DNA of 64,000 nt from Herpetosiphon aurantiacus DSM 785 (GTDB lineage: Bacteria > Chloroflexota > Chloroflexia > Chloroflexales > Herpetosiphonaceae): NCBI GenBank assembly GCA_000018565.1, contig CP000875.1, forward strand, positions 6,277,199 to 6,341,198, given 5' to 3'. The notes beneath the pieces were generated by a model. That model ran no database searches, was not told where the DNA came from, and was given only the letters and a program-made list of their open reading frames with translations. Of this stretch, positions 1 through 10,400 are shown piece after piece. How positions within the stretch are numbered: position 1 is the first letter of the stretch; each line of letters starts with the position of its first letter. A program made the position numbers and the translations under genes.

Positions 1-1
1 T

Positions 2-337
2 GCTGATGCGGTGATTGATAACGTGAAGCAAGCCTTTGCAACGAGCAGCGAACCCAATCCCAATGTGCAGATTTTGCATCGTGGCACGGCCCTAAATACG
101 CCAGCCGAGGAGCCAAACTTACAACGCATTGTTGATGCACAACAATCCAGCCTTGGTCGCCAAGCCCAACTCTTCCGCGAGCATTTTGGCTCCGATGCCC
201 GCTTCTACAGCGATGCCGGAATTCCAGCGGTCTGTTGGGGGCCAGAAGGTGCAGGCTTGCATACCGACGACGAGTGGGTCAGCATCGATGGCTTGGTCGA
301 TTATTATCAGGCGGTCAAAACCTTGTTGGGTATGTAG
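2..337 (+). CDS. M20-family metallopeptidase, C-terminal fragment
   Basis: The frame is open from base 2, so this is the last 111 residues of a gene that begins before the window. The tail carries GIPAVCWGPEGAGLHTDDEW followed by an amphipathic helix. This matches the C-terminal end of the M20 zinc peptidase/deacylase family (ArgE, DapE, CPG2 type), in which the late His of an H-x-x-(D/N)-E segment contributes to the metal site. The catalytic N-terminal half is outside the window, so substrate (acyl-amino acid, dipeptide, carboxypeptidase substrate) cannot be decided. It ends with TAG, just before a hairpin repeat that could act as its 3' end. Family call is fairly safe; specificity is unknown. 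Confidence 0.75.
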   Translation, partial: ADAVIDNVKQAFATSSEPNPNVQILHRGTALNTPAEEPNLQRIVDAQQSSLGRQAQLFREHFGSDARFYSDAGIPAVCWGPEGAGLHTDDEWVSIDGLVDYYQAVKTLLGM

Positions 338-358
338 GTGATCCACGAAGGCCGAGGG

Positions 359-425
359 ATCAGGGATCAGGGGTTAGGAATCAGCTTGGCAATGCGAGGC
401 TGAATCCTGATCCCTGATCCCTGAT
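359..425. repeat. Imperfect inverted repeat built from GGGATCAGG-type units
   Basis: Arms 359-385 and 399-425 match in 24 of 27 positions around a 13-base loop. Each arm contains two tandem copies of the ATCAGGG motif. Similar GATCAGG/CCCTGATCC text recurs near 19740-19772 and 25890-25955, so this looks like one member of a dispersed intergenic family. It follows the peptidase stop codon by 21 bases and could fold in RNA, but it has no T-run, so a terminator role is not shown. Confidence 0.7.
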
Positions 426-516
426 AAACTCTGTGCCGCTGTGTTAACGTTCATTAAACAAATTGGCTATAGCACGGGAGCACTGTAGCCAATCAAGGAA
501 GCTGTTGCAATATTGT

Positions 517-1263
517 TTAGCGGCGGACTGGGCCTTGAGCCAAACGACCAAGCAGACCACCTTGATTTGGGCGACTAATATCGCTCGTTGGCGTTGCTGC
601 TGGTTGGGTTGGCAGTGGAGCCGTCGTCAACTCAGGTTGTTTGGCTGGGGTTAGGGTTGGCGTTAAGCTAGCCAAGGGCATTGAGGCAGTTGTTGGCTCC
701 AACACCTTGGTTTCTAAGCTTTTAGCAGGATCAACCCCCATAATTGCCACTACGCCAGCTTTGATCAAGCGAACAATTGCCCGTGAAACATCAATTGGCT
801 CGATGATCAAACGTTCAGCTATCTGGCGAATGCTGCTTTCACCATTGATTGTCCGTGCTACTGCCACCGCCATCGAATCGAGTGGTTGGCTGGGCGTTGC
901 GCCATTGCGAATATAGGGAATCGCATTATCGCTAGGGATAAAAATACGCAATTCACTCCATGAACGAGCGCGATCCTCAGCCTCGTCACACAAACTCATT
1001 GCATCCGAGAGCATGGTTTCTTGGGTTAGCTCACGTAAATCGCGCACCGCGAATTCAGCATTGGGTTCTTCAAATAGCAGCCAAACTGCCTCTGGCCCAA
1101 CTTTATCGTTATATTCAGCGTGGCGCACCAACCCATCGCGGGTCAGGATCAAGCCACGTCCATGTTTGCCGACAATTTCAAGCTCGCCACACATTGAGCT
1201 TTGTTGCATGAGTTCGAGTAATTCGCGTAAAGGAAAGCTGTTGAATGTGCCTGTTAGTTCCAT
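517..1263 (-). CDS. DUF4388-domain protein
   Basis: A 248-residue soluble protein. Residues 1-100 (starts MELTGTFNSFPLRELLELM) look like the DUF4388 / PatA-N-like domain, a fold common in Myxococcota, Deinococcota and Chloroflexota and often attached to gliding, polarity or signalling proteins. Residues about 115-180 look like a winged-helix-type segment ending SRAIVRLIKAGVV. The last 65 residues are a Pro/Thr/Ala-rich tail. GGGAGG lies just upstream of the ATG. The gene is monocistronic on the minus strand, with its own spacer on both sides. A role in small-GTPase or motility signalling is only a family-based guess. Confidence 0.7.
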   Translation of the reverse strand: MELTGTFNSFPLRELLELMQQSSMCGELEIVGKHGRGLILTRDGLVRHAEYNDKVGPEAVWLLFEEPNAEFAVRDLRELTQETMLSDAMSLCDEAEDRARSWSELRIFIPSDNAIPYIRNGATPSQPLDSMAVAVARTINGESSIRQIAERLIIEPIDVSRAIVRLIKAGVVAIMGVDPAKSLETKVLEPTTASMPLASLTPTLTPAKQPELTTAPLPTQPAATPTSDISRPNQGGLLGRLAQGPVRR

Positions 1264-1313
1264 GGCAACCTCCCGAATCTGTTTGCCATAGTAACATAAC
1301 TAGCTTATACATA

Positions 1314-1319
1314 TGTCAA
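1314..1319 (-). promoter_or_regulatory. Possible -35 box upstream of the DUF4388 gene
   Basis: On the minus strand a perfect TTGACA lies about 50 bases before the ATG at 1263. A TATGTT follows at a 15-base spacing, so the -10 is suboptimal. This is a candidate only. Confidence 0.35.
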
Positions 1320-1365
1320 TCTGTAGTCCCCTTCTTGGTTAGTACTGAGATTTACTCCTGCGGTT

Positions 1366-1399
1366 AAAACAATCACGAGGCAGTAGTACTGCCCCGTGA
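1366..1399 (-). terminator. Terminator after the giant surface-protein gene
   Basis: On the minus strand, 25 bases after the stop of the 3414-residue gene, a stem pairs 1373-1385 with 1387-1399 (13-bp arms with a mismatch). It is followed by TTGTTTTAACC. It would end the seven-gene unit that begins at 16144. Confidence 0.6.
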
Positions 1400-1423
1400 C
1401 TTCCGTTAAGCGTTCATTTGGGT

Positions 1424-4400
1424 TTAGCGTGGTAATGGTCGTTCTGGCACGCCAGTCAAATCTTCTGGGGTGCTTGGGCGTTGCTCATCAAAGACCAAGG
1501 TGGTGTTGGCAGGCACAATGTATGGCCCGCGAATATTGTTGTAGGTTCCACCATTGATTTCGTGAGTTTCCAGAATCGCGCCATAGTTGGTCAAGCCAAA
1601 CGAATCGGCTTGGGCGTAGATCCGACTGCCAGCACTGAGTTGGCCTGGTGGCACGAAGCTCAAATCTGAGCGATAGTATTGGCCACCGCTGATTAATGTC
1701 AAGGTTGCATTCGGCGCTAGCACCGGTGCATTGGTTGGAACTGCCCATGCCATCCCGAAGAGACTAATACTATTCCATGGTTGGTTGACTGCGGTTGGCG
1801 CTTGGAATGGATTGATATAGGCATCAACCCAATAGCCGCCCGACAGTGGCTCCGAACCTGTGTTGCGAATTGTGACGCGGACTGTGCCATTCAGTACTTG
1901 AATGCTATCAACCACTACGTCAACCGAAGCTGGTTTGGTCGCCATTGGGATGAAGACCAAGGCTCGATCGTCGTTGATGATTGTGATTGTGCTGGTGATT
2001 GGTGTGCCGAAGGCTGTCCCAGCTGGGTTGGTCAAACTCAACAAGATGGTTTCGTTCAGTTCATAGGTGCTATCATCAATGATTGGCACAATCACTTGAA
2101 CGCTGGTTTGACCTTGTGGGATGGTCAGCGTTTGGGTGACTGGGGTGTAATCGCTGAGCGTTGCCGTACCATTGCTGGTGGCAAAGGTTACCTGAACTGC
2201 GCTATTTGGATTTGGCGCGTTTAGTTGAACGGTTACGGTTGCGCTGCCCGTTGCTTCGACCACCTCGTAATTGTTGAGGCTGAAGCTGATGCGTGGCACA
2301 ACCAAGGCCACAATCGCGCTAGCACTATTGTTGGCCAACAGTTGGTCAATATCATCGCTGACACTGACATTGTTGATTAAGGTTGTATCGCTTGCCAAGC
2401 TTGGGCTGATAATCCCCGAAATTTGAATCGAACCGCTTGCGCCCGCTGGAAGATCGTTGACCGTCCAAACGTAACTTGGGTTGGCTCCCGTATCGGTGAT
2501 CGTCAGGCCTTGGCTGCTCACATTCACATTGGTCAGCAATGGCGAGACAATATCGGTCAAGACGATGTTGCTGGTTTGCAGGTTGCCAGTGTTGGTCAAA
2601 TGGATGGTAAAGGTGACTGGCGTACCTGGCGTTGCAACACTTGGTGTAACTTGCTTGCTGATTGCCAAATCGACGCTGGTTAGCGTGACGGTTACATCAT
2701 CGCTAGCGTTGTAGCTGCGTTCTAAGTTGACCGTGCCACTGGCCGAAGTCCAGGTGAGATCAACCTCGTTGACCAAGCTTGCGCCAATTGCCAAAGCTGG
2801 TGGCGAAGCAACACGGGCTTGGTAGCCTAATACTGTGGTTGAGCCAGTTGCGAAGCTAGCGAAGGTTGCTTCGATCGTTGAGCCATTGATTACAAAGCTG
2901 GTTGGAGCTGGACCTGAGATAACGCTCAGTGAACCAGCAACCGCACTCAAACCAGTTGGTAAACTATCTGCAACCAGCAGATCATAGGCAATCGAATTGC
3001 TTTGGGCGGTGTGTTCAATCGTCAAGGTGTAATCGAGCACTTGACCAAAGTCAGGTGTGCTGTCATCAACTGCCTTCACGATGGTCAAGGTTGGTTCAGC
3101 GACATCGACGGTGGCAGTATTGACCGTATCGGTCAAGCTTGGGTCGGCGCTACCATTGACGCTATTCAGCAGTTTTGCGCCACGTACCACGCTACTGCTG
3201 CCATCGACGGTTGCTTGGTAGGTAATCGTAAAGCTATCACTATCGATCGTATCAGCATCGTTGACATTGCCTGGGTTGACCACGCTGCTGGCAGCAATTG
3301 TCAAAGTTTGGCCACTGAGGTTAGCGGTCAAGCCATTGACAGTCATTCCGTTGGCGTTAGCTACACTGGCCGAACCAGCGACATAGGTCAAACCAACTGG
3401 CAGGCTATCAACAAAGCTTAAGTTATTGGTTGTACCTTCGAGTACGGTTGCGGTTAAGACGTAGGTCACAACTTCGCCGAAGGTCACTTGGTTGCCAACT
3501 GTGCTTGCAATGCTGGTGTTCGCCACGGCTTTTTCAAGCGCGAAGCTGGTTGCTACGCTGTAATCCAACACATTGCTGTCAGCAGTGAAGCTTGGTAATT
3601 GCGAACCGCTAACATTCTTCCAGGTGATTGATCCTTCGCTGCTTGCCGTTGCACCTTGGTTGATGCTATTGGGCAGCGTGTACTCCACAATCACGGTCAG
3701 TCGTTGGTCGTTGTTGCCATTGGTATTGATCAAGAGATTAATGTTGCCAGTGTTGATCAAATCACCGTTGGCATCGAAGCCCAAATTACCACTAAAGTTG
3801 GTGCTGGTTGCACCATCGCTGACAATCGCCGAGATCAAGGTTGGCGTACCAAAGCTTGCTGGCAAGTCAACATTCAAATCAACATCATAGGCCGAGGCCA
3901 AGCTGTTGGTGGTATGGCTAATCACCAGTTGTTGGCGGATTCTATCGGCGGCATCTACGCCACCATCAGCCGTAAGTTTGCTCAAATTGATGTTGAGGTC
4001 AGGCTCAACCACGGTTACCGTGACCGAGTTATCGTTATCGCTCAGGTTGGGGCTAGCCGTTGCATCAACATTGTTGGTCAAGGCTGTACCCGAAGGCACG
4101 TTTTGGCCGATGGTTGCACGATAGACCAAACTAAAGTTATCGGTATCGAGGCCATCGCCTGGGTAGCTACCAGGATTGGTCGCTGGATCGACGCGGAAGA
4201 TCACCGTTTGGCCTACGCTGGTCACCGTAAAGTTATTCAGCGTGATTCCGCCATTGCTCAAGATTGCTCCTGAGCCAACTTCATAGCTCATGCCAACTGG
4301 CAAGGTATCGGTTAGCACGATATTGCTGGTGCTGCCTTCAATCACCTCAACTTCGAGGGTATAGGTGACGGTCTGGCCAGCTGAAACCGTGCTCGCTGCT

Positions 4401-7400
4401 GGCACAATTGCTTTGGTTACTGTAAAGAACGAAGCAATCGACGCATCAATGCTATCGGTCTTGCTATAGCGTGGCAAGCTTACATCGGCTGCGTTGCGCC
4501 AAGTTACGCCGCTTTGCATGCCAGCCAAGCTAGCCGGAGCAGCAGTGTTGTTAACTTCAGCACTAATCGTCAAGACAATTTGCGAGCCAATTGGCATGCT
4601 TGCTGGGGTATTGGTTTGCAGGTTGTTGCCAACAATTGTAAAGCTACCACCAGTTGCCCCGCCAGTTTGTTGGGCGCTCACAATGTTCAAGTTGCTGAGG
4701 TTGCTGGTAAAGCTGCTAGTAATTGCAACCGTGTTCGCATCCTGTGCATTGGCTCCAGCAGGATTGTTGACCGTTACGACAAAGGTGATTGGATCGCCTG
4801 CTTCGAGTTGAGCATCGCTGGTTTCAGCAACACTTAGCGTCAAGTCGGGTTCGCGCACAGTCACGCTAACCGAATTGTCGTTGTCGCTTAGGCTTGGATC
4901 GGCGGTTGCATCAACGTCGTTGGTCAAGGTTGTGCCAAGGCTTACGTCGTTATCAACCATGGCTCGGTAGCGAATCACAAAGCTATCGCTATCGGTTGCT
5001 GCGGCGTTATTGACATTGCCTGGGTTGACCACGCTGCTGGCCGCAATCGTTAATGTTTGGCCGCTTACGTTAGCGCTAAAGCCATTGATCGTCATGCCAT
5101 TGGCATCGAGCACCTGGGCTGAACCAGCAACATAGCTCATACCAACAGGCAAGGTATCGACCCAGCGAGGGTTGGTCGTTGTGCCTTCCAGTACCGTCGT
5201 AGTTAAGGTGTATTCAACCACTTGGCCTGGCGAAACCGTACTAACTGCTGGCGAAATCGCCTTCGTCACGCTCCAAACACTTGGAGCAGTAATGGTTGGG
5301 GCGGAACCCGTTGCCGTATAGACTGGGCGGCTAACTCCGCTAGCGTTCGACCAAGTTGTGGTTGCTGAATTGTCAATTGTCGAGTCTGGCGTAATCAGAT
5401 CGCGCACTGTGCCTTGAACAATCACTGTCAGTACCTGATCGTTCGAGCCATTGGTATCGATCAAAAGATTGAGATTGCCAGTTACTCGGAGCACACCACC
5501 GCTGAGTGAGAAATTACCAGAAACATTGGTGCTGGTTGCACCATCGCTGACAATCGCTGAAACCAGCGTCAGGTTTTGGAGTTGTAATGGCAAGGTGTCA
5601 GTCAGCAAGACCGAGGTTGCATTATTGTTGCTGCTTGGCACGTGAGCTACGCGAATTTGGTAGCGTACCGTGTCTCCAGCGTCAACGCCACCTGTCGCGG
5701 TAGTGATGGTCTTGACCACGCTCAAGGTTGGCTCAACCACGGTCACCGACACTTGATTATTGTTATCGACCAAGCTTGGGCTAGCGCTTGAATCAAGGTC
5801 GTTGGTCAAAACCGTGCCACCAGCGACATTACCGACGACTGTTTGATAGGTCATCAAGAAGGTGTCGATATCAACGTTGCCAGCATTGTTGGTATTGCCG
5901 GGGTTGACGATACTGGTTGCGCTAATCGTCAGGGTTTGGCCGCTGAGCGCGACGCTGAAATCGTTGATCGTCACGCCGTTGGCATTCGAGATTTGCGCCG
6001 AACCTGGCACATAGCTCATACCAGTTGGAATCGTATCAACCCAGACTGGATTGAGGGTTGTACCTTCAATCACGGTCGTGCTAACGGTGTAGGTTACGAC
6101 TTGACCGATGCTGACTTGGGTGATTGGCGGAACAATAAACTTACCAACTGTCCATGTGCTCGCCACATTGATCGTGGGAGTCGTGGCACTATCGTTATAG
6201 TTGGCATTGAAGACACCGCCCGGGTTACGCCATGTAAGGTCGGCAGTATTGTTGATCGTGCTGAGTGGCGTAGTTGAGTCTGCCACTAAGCCACGAACCA
6301 TCAAGGTCAACACTTGGTCGTTAGCTCCATTAGTGTTGAGATCCAATCCAAGGTTGCCAGTGGTGCGTAATTGGCCACCAACAATTGTGAAGTTGCCAGC
6401 AACATTGGTGGTAGTTGCCCCATCACTGATCGTTGCCGAGAGAATGCTGGTAGCAGTCAATTGGCTGGGCAAGGTATCGGTAATCATCACACTGGTGGCG
6501 TTGGCTCCGCTACCTGCGGTTGGCTGCACCTTGATGAAATAGCGTACTTCATCACCAGCGTCGATCCCAGTTGTAACTGAATTGATCGTCTTGCTGATGT
6601 TGAGTTCTGGCTCAACCACCGTTACCGTAACTTGATTGTTGGTATCGCTCAAGCCTGGGTCGGCACTCGCATCAACATCGTTGGTAAGCAATGTACCGCT
6701 GGTGGCGTTGCCTGCTACGGTTGCCTGATAGGTAATCGTAAAGCTATCGGTATCAGCAACCGCTGCATTATCCACGTTGCCTGGATTGACCACGCTGCTA
6801 GTGCTGATGGTGAGTACTTGGCCGCTGATATTGGCGGCAAAGCCATTGACCGTCATGCCGTTGGCATTTTCAATCACTGCCGAAGCTGGTACATAGGTCA
6901 TGCCAACAGGCAAGGTATCAACCCACTGAATATTATCGGTTGTACCTTCGATCAGGGTTGTGCTCAAACGGTAGGTGACAGTTGCTCCAGCCCCAACTTC
7001 AGGGCCAGGTGCAACTACCGTTTTGGTGACGCTAAAGTTGTTGGCAACGGTAATTGTTGGCGCAAGAGCGGTCGCCGTGTAGCTGGCCCGTTGGACACCA
7101 GCACTATTACGCCAGGTCACGGTTGCAGCGTTTGCAATCGAGCCACCTGGATTAATCTGGTTGCGTACTTGGCCAGCTACAACGATCGTTAGGCGTTGAT
7201 CGTTGGTGCCATTGGTGTTGAGCAACAAGTCTGGCGGCGTAAGCGTGACCAAATCGCCGCTGCCGTTGATGCTAAAGCTACTGGCAACATCGGTATTGGT
7301 TGCACCATCGCTAATTGTGGCACTTTCAATCACCATATTTATAATGCCAGCGGGCATATCATCGCTAATATTAAGGTCAAAGGCATTGCTGTCACTAGTA

Positions 7401-10400
7401 GCTTGTGGCGAGACTTCAATGCGGTAGCGCACGGTATCGCCTGCATCAACTCCAACCGCGCTGGTCGTGAGTGCCTTATCAATCGCCAAGAGTGGTTCAA
7501 CCACGGTAATGCTGGCGGAGTTATTGTTGTCGCTCAAACCTGGATTAGCAGTTGCATCAACGTCATTGGTTAGCACCGTGCCAGTAACATTGCCAGCAAC
7601 ATCATTGACCGTAGCCTGATAGGTAATCGTGAAGCTATCAGTATCAGCAGCAGCAGCATTATCAACGTTACCCGGGTTGGTTACACTGCTAGCACCGATA
7701 GTCAGTACTTGACCGCTTAATGAGACGTTCAGGCTAGGGATAGTCATGCCATTGGCGGTTTCAACGGTTGCTGAACCTGGTACATAGCTCATACCAGCGG
7801 GCAAGGTATCAACCCATTGCAGATTATTGGTCGTGCCTTCGATCACGGTTGTACTTAAGCGATAGGTAACAGTTGCGCCGACGGCAACGTTTGTGCCTGG
7901 TGCTGCAACCGTCTTGGTAACACTAAAGCTGGCCGGAATCGTGATGCTTGGCGCAAGATCGGTGGCAGTGTAGCTGGCGCGTTGCAGGTTTTCGCTATTG
8001 CGCCATACCACAGTGGCAGCATTGGCAATTGTGCCACCTGGGTTGACGGTGTTGCGAACCGTGCCGCGCATTACAATCACCAAAACTTGATCGCTCGGCC
8101 CGTTGGTATTCAGCGCTAAGTCTACTGGGGTAAGCGTGACCAAATCGCCGCTGCCATTGATGCTGAAGTTACTGGCAACATCGGTATTGGTTGCGCCATC
8201 GCTAATCGTCGCGCTTTCAATCACCGTACCTTGCAAGGCAGCCGGCATATCATCGGTGATATTGAGACCAAAGGCGTTGGCATTGCTTGCTGCTTGAGGG
8301 AAGACTTCAATTCGATAGCGCACGGTATCCGCAGCATCAACCCCGGCAGTGCTGGTCGTGATGCTCTTATCAATCGACAAGAGTGGCTCACGCACCGTAA
8401 CACTCACCGAGTTGTTGTTATCGGCTGCAACGCCATCAGCAGTTGCATCAACATCATTGGCTAATACCGTCCCAGCAACGTTGCCAGGCACATCGTTAAC
8501 CCGAGCCTGATAGGTAATTGTAAAGCTATCAGTATCCATAATGTTTGGAGCATCGGAGTTGCCGGGGTTGACGACACTTGCTGTACTAAAGGTCACTACC
8601 TGACCGACAGGTGAGACAGTTACGGTCGCTATGGTCATCCCATTGGCATTGAGTGAGGATGAACCAGTTACATAACTCATCCCAGCAGGTAAGGTATCGA
8701 CCAGCTGAATATTGCTGGTTGTACCTTCTAAGACTGTGACGGTTAATTGATAGGTAACAAGGCTGCCAATCGTAGGTGTGCTACCTGCAATCACCGATTT
8801 GGTCACGGTAAACGGCGCTGGAACCGTAATATTCGGTGCAGTGCTCGAATCGTTATAATTTGAGCGCTGGAGCGACGTTGCATTACGCCAGGTAATATTG
8901 GCAGTATTGGCAATCGTTGCGCCAGGGGCAACTGTATTATTGACAACGCCGCGTACAACAATTGTCAAGGATTGATCATTTGGACCATTGGTATTGATAT
9001 TAAGATTAGTGGCTGTTGTGGTTGAAAGTTGACCAGAGCCATTGATTGTGAAATTACTGGTCACGTCGGTATTGGTTGCACCGTCGCTGATTGTTGCTGA
9101 TTCAACCACTGGTGAGCCAAGCACCGCAGGTAAATTATCAACTACACTCACATCATAAGCTTGGGCGGTGCTGGCAGCGGTATGGCTGACCCGAATCTGG
9201 TAGCGCACCGTATCGCCAGCATCAACAGCGGTTGATACGCCAACGATGGTTTTGCTTACATCCAAAAATGGTTCAACAATCGTCAGGTTATGAGTGTTGC
9301 CATTATCAACTTGGCCGGGGCTAGCCGAAGCATTGACACTATTGGTCAAAACCACGCCGCTGACATTGGCTGGCACATCAAGCACTTTTACTTGATAGGA
9401 TAAACGGAATACATCGCTATCAGCGGTTGCGCCGTTATCAACATTGCCTGGATTGACGACACTGCTTGCATTGATCGTTAAGGTTTGGCCACTGACATTG
9501 GCAATTAAGCCATTGATCGTCATTCCATTGCTATTACTAACGTTAATTGAGCCTGGCACATAACTGGTGTTCGCAGGCAGGGTATCGACAAATTGTAAGC
9601 TATTGGTCGTTCCTTCAATCACGCCAACGTCAAGATGATAGGTAACATCTTGGTTAATCAACGCCTCAGTTTCAAGGCTCGATTTGCTGACGGTAAAGGC
9701 GCGGGCCATCGTGGCGTTCACATTCGCGCTACTATCAGTCAAGCCTGTAACACTGCCAAGTAAGCTGGTATTGCTCCACGTTGCATTGGCAGTATTGCCG
9801 AAAATTGCGCCAGCAACGCTTGTATTGGCAACTTTGGTGTTCAGCACCAAGGTTAATTTTTCGCTGTTGTTGCCATTGGAGCGGTAGCGTAAGCCAAATG
9901 GGGTTGAGGTTGCCAGATCGCCGCTACCAACCGAGAGGTTGCCAGCAACATTGGTGCTGTTTGCCCCATCACTAACAAGCGCACTGACAATCGTGGGGCT
10001 ATTCAGTTGGGCTGGTAAATCATCGGTCAGGTTGAGATTAAAAGCATCGGCCAAACTCAACGAAACCGTATCAGCGCCTTCAACAATCGTGGCATGTTCA
10101 ACTTCGATTTGATAGGTTAGCGTGTCGAAGGCATCGAGGTTGGTAATATTGCTGGTGATGGTTTTGCGTACATTCAGAATTGGCGTAATCAATTGGCCAA
10201 AAATTTCTGATTCGCCAGTAGTTTGACCATCACGATTGTCAGCCCCACCCCAAACAACTAAGGTATGGTTGAGGGTCTGGCCAGCGTAGGCAATTCCAAT
10301 AAAGCCATTGGCAAAGAAATTATCGTTACCATTTGGCCCCATATCGCTGACTTGCACATCATTGGGGGCGATGCGTGCACCCGTTGCAGCATTGATTTTT

